Shown here: one piece after another, positions 33,961 to 51,491 of the stretch
How the letters are laid out: the number at the start of each line of letters is the position of its first letter
How positions within the stretch are numbered: position 1 is the stretch's first letter
Source of the DNA: Phalacrocorax aristotelis
Taxonomy: Eukaryota > Chordata > Aves > Suliformes > Phalacrocoracidae
NCBI RefSeq assembly: GCF_949628215.1
Contig: NC_134283.1
Coordinates: 23,972,975 to 24,036,974 of the forward strand
Length of the DNA: 64,000 nucleotides
Direction of reading: 5' to 3'
Program-made: the position numbers and the translations under genes
The notes under the pieces: model-generated
Databases searched by the model: none
Told to the model about the DNA's origin: nothing
Seen by the model: only the letters and a program-made list of their open reading frames with translations

Positions 33961-36900
33961 GAGGAATTCTTGGAACTGCTGGAGCTCCTGGTCTCCCGTG
34001 CTCGCACCTATGTCTCCTCACTGGCTGCCATGGAGGAGTTCCACCTCAGCCTCTCGCAGTGTGTGGTGCTGCGCTACCACTGGATAGAGCCCTTCATCCG
34101 CTCCCTCAGGGAGCACCTGGCCTCCTTCCACAGGTAGGGCCAGATGCGGCCCAGGCGGGTGTTCCTCACGCCCTTCCCTCTCCCTCGGGGTCTGCGTTTC
34201 ACCAGCACCTGCACCCTAAGTCATTTCTGGGAGCTGCTGCTGCGCCAGTAAAGCCCTGGAGAGTTTTTGCTCTCTGCCTTGGGATCCGGCATCAGAAAAG
34301 TCAGGTCTCAGCTTTCAAGGATGAGGCGGGAGCTGTGCCGTCCTGTAAACCACAGATGGTTTCACTGGTTACATCCGGCTCAGGCGCCTGCTGCATCAGC
34401 TGCTTCAGGGCTTCTGTCACTGTCCAGGCTACAGAGGGTTGGAAGCAGGCAGGGAATGGATGAATTTGAGCCCAGAAAGGTCTGGTTGCATCGATTTGGT
34501 CCATTTGTGGCATGCATTTGCCTTTATCTTTCCATAGCTCAGTAGAAGTCCCATCCCCTCTACGTCTTCTGGTTTTTTTCTTTTTTTTTTTCCCTACTAG
34601 CTGAAATAGGATCTTTCTTATTGCAGTTTCTTCTGTGTGGCGGATCAAGTGAAGGTTTACACCAACCAGAACAAAACCAGGTGAGCAAGCAGCACAGCAG
34701 CCTGCCTGCCTGGGGACAAGGCTGGGCGAGGTGCTGGGTTGATGCGAAACGTCATCCTGCATGTCCCACAGTGACTGGGCTGAGCCATATAACAGCACAA
34801 TATGTGATCACCTTGTCTCCAGAGGTTTCACACCTTTCCCCGGCCACTTGCACAAAGTTTTAGCTTCAGCAGTGATTCTCTGCAAGCCATTGGTCTTGTT
34901 AGTGATGGGTGAACCTGAGGATGCAGTATTTCAGTCTTCTGAAGAGGTCTGTTCATAACATGGCCTGAGGCAGGCCTTTCTGCTGGGGTTAGATTTGTGC
35001 TATGGTTTCACAGCAGCTAAAGGAGGCAGCCGTGTTCGCTGCCATCTCCCATCTGGTTTGTTCTGCAGTTTTGCAAACCTTGGTGCCAGTGTGAGCAGCC
35101 TGGGGTGAGCAGAGCTGGGGGCCACCTCTTTTGGCAGCAGTGCTGGTTGTGAAATTGTAGTGAAGGTCCTCCAAGAGCTGGAGAGATTTAGCTTAATTAA
35201 GTAGTTTAAATGTCAAAGCAAAGGTGATTAAAATTGTGAAAAGTTGCTGAATCTAGTGGGAACAGCAGCCCACCAATGTCATGGGTAGGATGAAGTGAAT
35301 CCTGGGTGAAACTTAGTCTTCCCCTCCCCTCCTGGAGTCTAGAAGGTGTCATCCAGACAGTCCTTGAGGAGGTACATCTTTCTCCTGTCTCTCCAGCTTG
35401 CTGCTTCCTGTTCCCTGCTTCCTCTCCCACCATAAAACCCCTCTGGCAACTTCCGCTTTTTGAATGCAGCTCCTGCACAGCACGGCGCTCTGCTGACATA
35501 CCCATCGAGTGCCTCCTTTGCCTGGAAAATGCGTTTTCATGTCCCAAAAGGTGCTGGGTTAATGCAATAAATCTACATGGTATATCATCCAGTCCTGCTT
35601 TTCCCTGCTACCGCATCTTCATTTCTGTTTTTCTTCAGAATATACTCAGTGTCCTTGAATGCTTAAACCTGGCATTCCTCAAATTATCTGTTGTTAGGAG
35701 ATAGGGAATTTGCCCAGTAGGAATGCAGGGCTAAGTATGCTTACCGCTGTGCTTTCTGCAGCATGAAAGGGTGCTTGCGTTTCCTTGTTGTTGTCTTTCT
35801 TCAGGACCTTTATTGGCTTGGAGGTCTCTGCTGGGCATTTCCAGCTGCTGGAGCTGGTCTCGGAGGTGGACAGAGTTCTGGAGGAATTTGACCTCCCCAC
35901 ATTCTACAAGGTGAGGATTCTCCCACTTACTTCCCTGCCAATCCAGAGATGCCAGCTGCTTCCTTGTGAGAGGTCCATGAAATGTTCACCCCAAATAAAC
36001 AGGAGTGGAGGTGTTAGACTCTGGAAAAGCTCTCCTCTGGGCAGGTTGGTGATGCTCATACTTAACACCCTGAACACTTTCATGCTGAAAATGAGACTAG
36101 CACCAGCCTATGACTTCTGTTTCGCATTTTGTTTTTGTGGTTTAACCCAGTAGGCAGCTAAACACCACACAGCCATTCGTTTACTCCCAGCTTTGCAGTG
36201 GGATGGGTGAGAGAATCAGGAAGAAAAAAAAGATTCGTGGGCTGAGATAAAGACAGTTTAAAAGGACAGAAAAGGAAGGGAAAATAATAATAAAAAGAAT
36301 AAGAATGAATATACAAAATAAGTGATGCAGAATGCAGTTGCTCACCATCTGCCGACTGATGCCCAGCCAGTTCCTGAGCAGCAGCCCCCCGGCCAGCTTT
36401 CCCGGAGTTCATGCACTGAGCGTGATGTCTTCTGGTACAGAATATCCTCGGGTCAGTTTGGGTCAGCTGTCCTGGCTGTGTCCCCTCCCAGCTTCCTTTC
36501 CCAAGTTGAAAAGTCCTTGACTAGTGTAAGCACTGCTCAGCAACAACTAAAACATCAGTGTGTTGTCAACATTATTCTCATACTAAATCCAAAACACAGC
36601 ACTGTACCAGGAAGAAAATTAGTTCTACCCCAGCTGAAACCAGGACAACTGTGCAGTAGAGTAAGGATGTTAACTGTCTCGTGGCCTCTTGAGAATTGGG
36701 TTTCCAGGGTAAAGGGCCAGACCATATGTCACAGTTGATGCGTGTGTAGAAGCAGGGTTGTCCTAGGATAGGATGAGCTTAGGGTGAGCACTGTGAGAGT
36801 GAGGGTGATGTTTGTGCCTCTTCCTTGGGCAGTCTCCTGGGGTGTCAGTCCAGCCCCTTTGCTTGGTACTAGCTTTGGGAACAGGTTTTGGTTTTGCAAG

Positions 36901-37784
36901 GCCAAACCCTGACTTCTCTGTCTCCGTTGCTGAGGAGGGGGCTCTTGTGGATTATTCAGAAGTGACCCACCCCCCACTCCAGGACTGTCAATGAGAGGTT
37001 CTCTGTGGAGTTAGAAAAGCTTCTGCAGAGTTGACCACAGGGAGGCTGGGAGCTGGGAAGCCTTGCCCACTGGTGTCCAAAAAGGCTGGGGTGGGGAGCC
37101 TAGGACTCATCTCACATCCAGTGCGGTCCATATCAGCTTTGCAACAGTTGAGCTGGCAGAGTGGGCGCTCCCAGCTTTGGGATCCTCCTACCTCTGTGAT
37201 CCCAAGCAGGGCAGCATCACATCACATCTTCCCCCATGGCTCTGTGCGTTGAGCAAAGCCTCCTTTAGCCCTTACAATCTGGTCCCTGTTTTGTCCTCAG
37301 GACCCGTCGTTCCATATCAGCTTGGCCTGGTGCGTCGGGGACCTGTCTGGCAGGCTAGAAGGGCAGTGTCTGCGGGAGCTCCAGGTGCGTCCTCATGCAG
37401 TGTGGAGAGCAGGGGAAGAGCAGAGCTGGTGTCCAGCTACATCTTCCTGCTGAGGGCAGAAAGCGGGAAATTCTCTTCACTGAGCAAGACAAACTTCACT
37501 GGGTTGAAAGAAGAGAAGCTTTTGTGGGGAGCATGTGTTAAATCACCCTCCAGAGGGAGGTCAGAGGCTTCCAGCCACAAATGGCCTTGTCACTGACTTG
37601 GTTCAGAGAGGGAGCTGCTGACTCCTTTTTCTCTGGCAGATCCCCTCTCCTGGTACTGACTCCTGCATCTGTTTTCCAGGACATTGTGGATGGGTTTGAG
37701 GACTCGGCCCTCCTGCTGCGTGTCCAGTGGGAGCAAATCCGCTGCAAGTCAGGGAACAAGTACTTCTCCTTCCCCTTGAGGTAG
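33427..37784 (+). CDS. USB1: USB1, U6 snRNA 3'-5' exoribonuclease / phosphodiesterase (7 exons, 260 aa)
   Basis: USB1 trims and caps the oligo(U) tail of U6 snRNA in the nucleus, leaving a protective 3' end. Exons: 33427-33524, 33615-33766, 33950-34133, 34627-34680, 35805-35910, 37301-37384, 37680-37784 (TAG). They total 783 bases with consistent phases. It is a 2H phosphoesterase, and both catalytic motifs are present: H-L-S near residue 115 (FHLSLSQ) and H-I-S near residue 203 (FHISLAW). The start [18 protein letters not shown], the motif [13 protein letters not shown] and the end [13 protein letters not shown] match human USB1 (265 aa). The N-terminal acidic segment is slightly different from mammals. 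Exon 2 ends with one base (T/GTAGGT donor). I see no clear AATAAA downstream. Confidence 0.95.
36136..36647 (+). mobile_element. Solo LTR of an avian endogenous retrovirus (fossil) in a USB1 intron
   Basis: About 510 bp from TGTGGTTTAACCCAG to CCAGGACA resembles a common avian ERV LTR: AGATAAAGACAGTTTA near the start, then GTCAGCTGTCCTGGCTGTG and AGCACTGCTCAGCAACAACT near the end. No internal gag/pol/env sequence is present, so it is a solo LTR left by recombination. The exact family and the target-site duplication are not resolved; the edges are approximate. The age looks moderate: the consensus is still easily recognised. The plus-strand orientation is inferred from the TG...CA ends. Confidence 0.7.
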
Positions 37785-39390
37785 GGGCCGGTGGGGCTGT
37801 GCATTTCAGAGCCTCGAGGACCCTGATGTTCAATCAAGGACCGTTCTCCAGTGCAGCTCGGAATGGTGTGGGCCGTCACGCACCTTCTGTGCTCTTCTTG
37901 CCTTCTCAGCATCTCTGGGGTGTTTGTGGCCTCAAGCCAGGCTACTTCCAAGTCTGAATTTCTGGCTGAAGAAATGTGTGTTTGCAGCAGATTTCGCCCG
38001 TGCTGCTGTATGTGCTGCCATCAGCACCAGCACGTCCAGCCATCCCTCAGTTGATAATTTTGCTGATTTTTGTAAAAAAGAAAAAAACATGTCTATAAAA
38101 GCCATAGATGCCTTATGGGAGGGAGGAAGAATGTAGCATGGGAAGCTGTTGCTAAAGGGAGAGTGTCTTGCATGGTTGGAAATAGCACTGTCTGATAGTC
38201 AGGAGGCTCTGATCATGCTTTGAGTAACAAGAGGCGAGGACCGGAGCTGGACTCTCACCAGAGCATCTCCCTACAGTAAGCCAGCTCAGACAAGTTTCTG
38301 GGTCATGTTCTGTGTTCGTCTCAGACTGCTGTTGCCTCTGTGGAGACATTTCAGTATCTGCTCCTTTTGCCAAACAGCAAAAGATGAGATCTGGAGGGGA
38401 GAAGTTGGAAACCCCTTGTGTTTCAGTGCTCCAGGTTGGGTCTAAAAGAAGAGCTTTGGTTTAAGATTGTGCGTGCCGTAAGCCCAGGACTTTTTTGGTG
38501 GCCTGCTTCTCCTGAGCAGCTTGCTGCCATGTGTGGGTGAGCCCAAGAGAGGGCAGTGTTAGCTTTTGCCTGAGCTGAAAGGGAAGTGCCCACGGGTAAG
38601 TCTGGGGGCTGCAGCTCCTGTCCAGGCTCCGTGCTTTTTCCCCGTGGGAACAGCACCCCCCGGTGCCGTGATGGCCCTGGGGGCATCAGGCTGGACTTTG
38701 TCCCTTGGGAGAGGCTCCTTTTTAGTTCTTTTGTTCCTGTGGAGAGCTCAGCTGCAGCCTCTTGGGTACTTGGAGCAGGACGTCGATGTGCTGCCCTGAA
38801 TCTTTCATTCCACATCTGTCTGATGAAAGGCTCTGGGACTTCTGAGCAGTAAAAATATGTCTCCTTGTGTCATAAAATTGTTTCCGTGGTATATTTCAGC
38901 CGTTCCCTTTCAGAAGTGCCCAGCTCCCACATGCTTCAGATGAGGTGATGCCTGCAAACATTTCTGTGAGCTCTGTGCTGCGCTGCCCTGCCCATCTTTG
39001 CACATGAGAGAGCGGGGGGCTTTGTGGCCGTGGGAGCATCTCAGCACAGGCTGTGACGGCTGCCAACACCCATGTGATAGCTGGTTTTCAAAATTCTTAA
39101 CAAAATTCTGTTAAGCTTGTAGCCAGTTAGTTTCTGGGATGGGGATCTGCATGATAAGGCATGCGATTACACTCTGAGTTTTCTTTTGGGGAAGGGAAAA
39201 CAAACAAAAATAGATATATTTAGCCCTTGGGGACTTCCAGTGAAACTGGCTTGAGCATGACCAGTTTCTCTGTGGTTTCTCTGTGGTGTTAGTCCGGCAG
39301 TGCCAGGTTAATGCTTAACCAGTGGCCCCACTCCCCTCCCGGTGAGGCCCGCCTTGGCACATCGCCCTGTTTTATAACTCCAGCAGGTGT
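37785..39390. other. USB1 3' UTR and USB1-MMP15 intergenic DNA
   Basis: The USB1 3' UTR begins at 37785; no canonical AATAAA is found near it. The remainder up to the MMP15 CpG island shows no conserved coding block or repeat that I recognise. Confidence 0.5.
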
Positions 39391-40068
39391 CAGGGACCCC
39401 CACTCCTGCCTTTGAGGATGGGGGAAGGAGCCGGGCTCGGCCTGTGGGGACAAAGTCCGGGGAAGGGCGGCTGCCGAAGAGGCCCGAGATGGCGAGTGTG
39501 AACGGACCGGTGTGGCAGGCACGGCGTGCACGGAGGGGGAAGGGCCCGGTCTGGCTGCTGAGGGGTGCCGGGCCGCGGTTGTGCACACCCGTGGGAGCGG
39601 CTCTAGGCCCGTGTGGGTGTGACTGCACAGACCCGTGGGAGCAGGTGGCGGGGGTGGCGTGTGTCTCTGTGGGTCGGTGTGAGGGCGCCGCGGCCCCGCC
39701 CTGAGGCCCGGAGCCCGCGCCCCTCCCCGAGCCCCCGCCCCTCCGCCTGGCCCCGCCCCGCGGAGCCGAGCCGCACCGCGCCGCCGCCGCGTCCTTCTGT
39801 CCCGCTCCGCGCTGCTGCTCCCGGCGGGCCGGGCCGGGGAGCCGAGCCGAGCCAGGCCAAAGCGGGCCGCGGTGGCCGCCCATGTGCCGTGCGCTGCCGG
39901 CCTGATCCCCCACACGAAGGCGGGCCGAGAGGCGACGGGCCGCGCCTGGCAGCGCCCTCCATGCACCCTGCGCAGCCCCCGCGGCGGCCCGGCCCCGGGC
40001 CATGAGGGCGGCGTAGTTCCGACACCGCCCCGCTCGGCTCGGCCCGGCCCGGCGCGGCCCGGCCCGGT

Positions 40069-44573
<4,505 letters not shown>

Positions 44574-45200
44574 CCCACCCCCAACCGCCCCCACCACCAT
44601 GGTGCTAAAGATGGACCTGACCTCCCCCTTCCCTTACCTCTCCCTATGGCCACAGCCTCTCTTGCCCCATTGTTGCTTGATGGCTCCAGCCTCAGAGAAG
44701 GGGGGATGCTGACCACCCCCCCACCCAGCCCCTTCAGAGCAGCCAGGCTGGGACCAGGGAATGGGGAGCTGGAGGCCATCGAGGTCCCGCCTGCCCCTGC
44801 CCCTGCCATGACCCATCGTGTTGCACCTGCCTCTGCCAAGGGAGCCCGGCAGGGTCCCTTCCTCCTGCGTGAGCCTGCTGAGCTGTACCTGTGCCATGTG
44901 GGGTGGTGAGCGGGCTGGGGGCTGCTCACAAGTGCTGCAATCTGGCAGGTCTCAGTTGCCAGCACCTGCAGCGACAGGGAAGCACAAGGGGAAGGGAGAG
45001 CTAGGCTCGTGGCCATGTTGCCTGTTGAATGCAGGGATACAGGGATGTGCCTAAAGATCGTGTGAGGCAGGAGGGGCCACCTTTGCAGCCCCCCCACTAT
45101 GGGCTCAGCTGAGCCCAGACCCTGCTGCTGCCGCGGGGTGAAGCCCTGGGGACACGCAGTCCAGTGGGCCGGGCAGCGGGCATGGCCACCTTGTACGTGT

Positions 45201-45206
45201 ATTAAA
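45201..45206 (+). terminator. MMP15: Candidate MMP15 polyadenylation signal (ATTAAA)
   Basis: ATTAAA lies 628 bases after the stop codon and is followed by a G/T-rich stretch (GGGTTGGGTGCGTGG), as expected for a cleavage site. The 3' UTR would be about 0.65 kb. Confidence 0.5.
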
Positions 45207-48200
45207 CGGGTTGGGTGCGTGGAGAACCATGGTGCCGTCCTTTCTGCCGCGGGATGGGGGCAGGAGCCAGGTGGGTTGCCCTGTGTGAAGCTTGTCAGAT
45301 TTTGTGGTAACGGGGGCTCGCCTGGGGCTGCCACCCTGCCTGGCAGTGACAGGGACTGGGTGCCATGCCAGGTGACGGGAAGGGGCCAGCATGGCTGGCG
45401 ATGTCCCCACAGTGGCCCCTGCACTGGGGATACCATTGGGGGGGCAGTGTCAGCAAAAGTGGGCCCCCCCCCCCCCCGCAGCAGACAGAGGTGCCTTTCA
45501 CTTGCTCCCACAGCAGTGGCAATGGCCTTGCCAGGAACACAGCATGCCTTGTTCTCCCCGGGCCAGCACCACGCTCCAGCTCTGGAGCAGCCACCTCCCT
45601 TCCCCGGGCAGGGGCTGGCAGCCACAGCAGCTGGGGGTCAGTGCGTGGTCCCTCCTGGAGCTGGTTTACCGGGTGTTTCAGCTCTCTGTACCTGTGTGGC
45701 CTCGGCATGTTTCCTGGGGAAAAGGGGGTGGCCATATCCTGTCTCACCGCCACTGTCTCGGTAGTGGAAAGCAGGAGTCGTGACCACTGCGGAGTGGGAA
45801 AGATTAGACCTGGGGGTGTAGGAAATTTGCTTTATCCAGGGAAAAATGTTGCTCAGCCTTTAACAGGAATGAAAATCAAACTGCAGTGGGCAGCAGAGGC
45901 ACCATGCAGCAGCAGTGGTGGTGATCATGGCTTTCCTGCCTTTGCTGGTGATGTTCACCAGGGTGGTGGGGAGGGGCTGGGTTTGCTCTGGAGCTGCAGG
46001 CGCAGGCTGAGCACCCTTGGGTGGGTGGCAGAGGCCTGGTGCAGTTAATACACCCTGGGGGAAAGCAGGCCATGCCGGCCAGGGACTGTGTGGGTCTGAC
46101 CCATCCCTGTGGGGATGAGCTGTGGAGTGTGTCTGGGGGCTCTCTGTGACTGTACTCATGGGACCAGCACCCAGACAGGCCTGTGCCCTACCTATTTCCC
46201 CATGGGGCTGGTGCCTCTGACACAGGGCTTGGTGCAGGGAGCATGAACCCACCCCAACCTGCTCCCTGGGGCTCCAGCTGCCCCCATCCCCACCCTGCCA
46301 GCTCTGTCAGGAGGGGACCCCCTGCTTCACGTGAGGCCTTTGTGCCTCCTCCCAGACTTCCCCCTCCCCAGGACCCAGAGCTACTGGCTCAGCACCCAGG
46401 ACTTGGCTGCTGCCCCTTCCCAGCAGTAAATTACCCCAAGCAACCCCGCCACTTGTGTCACTAACTGCTTTAAAAGGGAAGGACCAATGCTGGCTCTCCC
46501 TCTCTTTCCCGGGGCTGCTGGTGGTGGGGGAACCCCATGGCTTGGGCCACCCATCCCCTGCCCTGGCCTCCATCCTTGCCCACATTGGGCAGTGATTCCT
46601 AGCCGTTAGCTGAGTCCCTGGGAAACACATTTGGCTCAAATACAGCACATCACTGCAGCCAAGCGAGAAGCCAAAAATCAGGGACAGAAAAACCCTGAAG
46701 AATCAAGGGAGGGGGGGGGTGGAAAAAAAAGCCAACAACCTCTCCAAGTGGCTCCGGGCTATTGTGTTCCATTGGCCAGGCCATACTGGGTCACATTCCT
46801 TGGCTTTTAACTCCTTTCAATTAAATTTTGACCATTTTACCCAGATTTGTGCTTGTGTGGGTACTCCCATGGAGGACCCAGAGCTTTGCTGGACCAGAAG
46901 CCCCACTGCAGGGCAGCTCAGCACCCCAGCCTGCCCTGAACTGGGCCAAAGTGACACTGGGAGCTACCAAAAGGCACAAACTTGGCCAAAAGGCGAGGCA
47001 GGAGGAAAGTGTGTCCGGGATTTGCAGCTCTCCACCCCCGCAAAGGCAGCTCCCAAGGCAGGCGCAGATGCATTTCCCACGGCAGCTGCATTTCCCACAC
47101 TAGCTGCACTTCCTGTGGTAGGTGCATTTCCAATAACAGATTTATTTCCCACGGCAGCTGTGTTTCCCCTCTCTCCCAGGGGTGCTGGGGGCTCAGCAGG
47201 ATGCAGGGGTGAGGACCCCAAAAACCTGGTACCTGGGGAGATGCCTGCCTCACAGGGAAAACCAGCTGAGCTGGCAAGTATGCCCAGGGCCAGATGCTCA
47301 TGGCTTCCCCTCCCCTGGGCAGCCTTGCCATGGCAGGGGAGGGGGCTTCTTGCTGATTCAGGGTGGGACAGGGGCTTGGAGCAATTCCCCGGGGAGGAAT
47401 TAGCAGCATAGGGAGCAGAGGCCCAGGCTGCCTGGGTTCAGCAAGCTGTGACATCACTTCCCACCCCCTCCCACTTTTCCCCGGATGCTGCAGCAGAGCC
47501 AGTGCCAGGAGCCCGGGGCCATCTGGAAACGCTCACAGACAGCAGCGAGGGACCCCACCAGAGACAAAGCCCAGCATTTCTGCAGGGCTCGGGCTCTTCA
47601 CTGAAGGCTCCCACTCTGCCCTGCATGCCTACTGCAGGGTCAGCTCAACTCTGGCCACCCACAGACATAGGACCCCAGGAAGGGCAGGGATGCACCTGCT
47701 GCAAGGGACAGATGGGGCCTTTGGTGCCTTGGAGGAGCACAAGTCCCACTCAGCCTGGCCCTGGCATGCACCAGGCAGCCCTGGCAGCATCCACCCCCAC
47801 CAGGCAGATCCCAGCTTCCCAAAAATAGGCTGGAGAAGCCTGTCCTGGAAAAGACCCCAGGAGTTCAGCATCCTCCACGCCCTGCCATGCCAGAGCAGTG
47901 CTGGCTCCTGCAGGATGGGGCTCCACACGCTGCTGGAGTGTGGGTGATGGGGTTGGCTGGGGCTAACAGGGGCTTTCTCTGCCTGCTTGGCACCATCACA
48001 GGAGAAACCGTGCTTCCTCTTCCTCTTCAAGCCAGGGCATGATCCCCTGTGTGCCACTGAGAAGAGGACCCGGAAAGCAGAGAGGAAGCTGGGCTCTGCC
48101 CAGAGGAAGAACTGGGGCCCAGATACGCTGAGAGGCAACTGGCCAGCCTCAAGGCCGGAGGAAATGATGCTGGGGATGGAGGGAAGAGCCAGGGGGCCCT

Positions 48201-49870
48201 GAGAGGGGATTGAACCTGCTGCCTGTGCATGCAGGACTGAGGCTCCAGGTACTGTCTGGGCAGGGGTCAGTGCCAGCACAGGCCTGCTTCCGGGGTGTGT
48301 GTGCACCCACTGAGTACATTGAGCTCAGCATGTGTGCACTGCTCACGCCCATCACCTCCCCTCGCACCCACCCCACAGCCACTCCCCGTGGTGCCAGACC
48401 CTCGTCTCATGGGGAGGAAAGTAATTTCTGAGACCACAGGGCAACACACGAGGTGACAGAGGAGAAGGCAGTCTGCAGGTCTGCTTCAGCAGAACTTAGC
48501 ATCCACCATCATCTCACCTCTAGCGGCTCTGAGACTTTCTCCACCACATCCCAAGGTAGCTCTCAGGGCACACAGCCACTCCCTCATCTAAATAAAATCT
48601 TCCTTGGGTGGTCCTATTTTGCAGTCTGCCTGGGGAAGCTCTCACCCCTCCCACAGGCACCAGCGGGGCAGGAAGATCAACTCTCCCTGCGTGCAGAAGT
48701 GGCCAAAGTCCCCAGTACGGTCACTCATTTTCCTGGGCAGAGGCCAACGGCAAAACTTAAAATAAATATTTCCCTTGCCTCCGGCACCACCCACCCCACA
48801 CTAGACAGCAGCTGCAGAAGATTAGTGTAACCCTGGAGGTGTAATCCCTCCACAAAGACAACATTTGGCCCAAGACATCCAGGGAGATGCAGAATGGGAG
48901 GCAGAGAGGGCAAGGAGCAGAGCTTGGCACAGATCTTTTTGATTCCTGCACATCAGTTCCGTGACTAGAGCTTTGTGTCAGAATCCACTTAATAGGAAGG
49001 TGACAAAGAATAAGGGGAAGCAGGGACAGAAGGCCATACCAGTGTCCTGCTACTCTGCTGGGCCAGAATGTCACCTGGACTGCTACTGCCCAAGCAGCAA
49101 AGCAAACGGACAGAAAGCTTTCCAGGAACACCCTGTCATCTGCTTCCCCTGCCAGCTGCTTCCACCTACACAGGCAGAGCCACTGGAGACAAGGGATGTC
49201 CCAGCCTTGGGTCACACCACATGGTGACCGGAGCTGCTCCAGCTTGGTCCAAGGAGGTCTGCTCCCTGGCCCAACCTGGGGAGGGTCACTCTCCGGTCCT
49301 TTGCTCTGAGGTGCTCCAGCCTGTGCACTCGCTGTCCTTCAGCAGCCAAGATTTCAAAGGGAAGATTTGCCTTTGATGTAGAAAGCAGGCTCCCAGCACT
49401 TAAGTCCTGATCAAAGCGCCCAAGTGAAGGACCTTGCCCCAGCCAATGGAAGAGGAAGGTGAAAAGCCTGCAGAGGCAAGGAAAACTCATCTCTGGGTGG
49501 GCCCCACTCCACCCCAGGTTAAATCCAGGGCTCCCCACAAAGAAAGATTCCTTTCTCTCCCACTAGACATGAACTGTAATAAGGACTTAAAGGGGAAGGA
49601 AGGAGCAGGCCACCCACAGAAAGGTGAACAAAGAGATGTTTAAGACATTCTCTCTGCAGGCTGCCTGCACTGAAGCAGGACTCCCCCTCTGCTCACCCCT
49701 CACACCAAGCTGGGGCCACCCCAGGAGTACGCAGGTGGTAGCCATCCTCAGGGAAGACTCCCATCACTGGACCCATGTCCTTCGTGCCTTCCTCCACTGT
49801 TTCCATGAGTACCAGCCAGGTCAAGAGCCGCAACGAAAGCAGTAAGAAGCTGGGTGCTTCATCACAGGAG
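45207..49870. other. Convergent intergenic region between MMP15 and CFAP20
   Basis: No supported gene was found. It contains a poly-C run at 45463-45478 and an 18-bp minisatellite at 47065-47170. The open frames in this GC-rich stretch lack splice or homology support. Confidence 0.5.
47065..47170. repeat. Imperfect 18-bp tandem repeat
   Basis: About six degenerate copies of a unit like CATTTCCCACGGCAGCTG run head to tail. Several copies keep TTTCCCACGGCAGCTG exactly; others diverge (TTTCCAATAACAGATT). It is a short minisatellite in intergenic DNA. Confidence 0.75.
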
Positions 49871-49871
49871 T

Positions 49872-51491
49872 TTTATTGGAGCACATTTACTTTAGGAAAA
49901 GACTGCTCACAGGATGCCTGTGAGATTTTGGCCTATCTGCCAGCAGCATCCTCTTCTCCCACAGGGAGAGCATCCAAACTTCATTCACCTTCAGCAAGAT
50001 AGTTGAAGTTCTGATGGGAGGGGGAAATTAGAAGATGAAGATTTTTGAAGAACACCACATAAATCCACCACTGTCTGCCCTTAAAGGAAAGAGCCAGTAT
50101 CTGATGATGCTCCACTTTGTGCAGCATGTAAACAGGAAGATTCAATAATTTGTTTCTTATTCAAAAATACACAGAGGGTCCACATGGATGTAAGGATTTG
50201 CAGCTGTGAATTTATTCCAGCAAATCTGCTGGCACAGCTCCTGGAGGTCAGGCAGGAATTGGCAGGGCCCATGTAATCTCTCCACAGCGGCAGCGAGCTC
50301 AGGGCCCTGGAGAGCCCAGCCCCTCTTAACGCATTAAGGTCACTGACAGCAAACCCAACTCCTCAAGGACAATGGGTGACTCCAGCATGGGCTCTGGCAG
50401 GGCAGGGAAAGGCACCAGCAGCTCCTGGTGAGTGCTCGGCTGCCAACAACTGCCAAAACCATGCTCATGAGCGAGGGCTTGGAGGAAATTATGCCTATTT
50501 TACCCTGCTGGGATCTGAAGCAGCTTCAGCAGCTCCCCCAGCCCTGGCAAGCTTTGCAAATGTGGCAGGAAAGCCTCACCATGGACTTCATTAAGGCTGA
50601 TTCTTGGCACACAACACACTGCAATTCCACTTAACAAATCTCAAGTCCAGCCAAGTCTTGACAGATGTCAAAGCAGGATGGATGGTGCCTTCCCATGTGG
50701 GCTTCCTTGGCTTGGCTCCTTAGAGCTACAAAGCTGTTCAGCTGCTATTAAAATTGGAAAGGTCTTCTCCAGAAACCCTTCTGCAAGTGCAATCCAGCAC
50801 CACGTGGCAGCATGGGGTCAGCCCACGAGCTTTAAAGGTGCAAATAAGGTGGCTACATTATAGGTGTCCCAAGTGACAGCCAGAGGTAAAGTGGGCCCCT
50901 TACAGAGGAGCTGCTGACCATGAGGGTGTACAGACACGCCAAACCTTTAAACCAAGTGGAGAATCAGTAGTCAGGATTAAACCCAGAATCTGGGGCGGAT
51001 GTCCTGTAAAACAAAGCTGGTATCTCCCAGGTGGAGGTGAGCCTGTTGGGGGACAATAATGAAAGTGCAGTCTTCCCAATTCACTGCACAGGCCAACACC
51101 AAGGAAGGGTCAGTACTTGCCTTAGGTACCTACCCAGAGTAGCTGTGGGGTGCTTGGCCCCAGGGAGGAAAGTCATCAGCTACTCCCAGACCCTCCCTAT
51201 TACTGGCAGGGGTCTGCAGCGGCCTCGCCTCCGCCAGCCTTTCCACAACAAAGGCAGATTGGTTTGAGGCAGGGAAGGGCAGTTTCAGCACAGGAAAAGA
51301 CTTCTGCTCCTGTTATGCCGCTTTGCTAAATCTCCCCTTTGATCCCTGGGGAAAGGGACAATTTGGCAGCTAAACAGCTATTGTGTGCCTTTTGCTATAA
51401 GTAGCTGCTAAAGGCTTGGTTGAGAGCTGGAGAGAGTTGTTTAACTACAGAGAACAGAGCTCTGCCCTAGCAGGCAGGTAAGACCAATTCG
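49872..51491 (-). other. CFAP20: Probable CFAP20 3' UTR
   Basis: The sequence follows the inferred CFAP20 stop codon on the minus strand. Minus-strand AATAAA signals occur at 50216-50211 and 49877-49872 and could end the transcript. No coding block is seen. Confidence 0.45.

Noticed and set aside
45463-45478. Poly-C run as a possible regulatory G-quadruplex
   Set aside because: A plain homopolymer whose length is prone to sequencing error; no further support.
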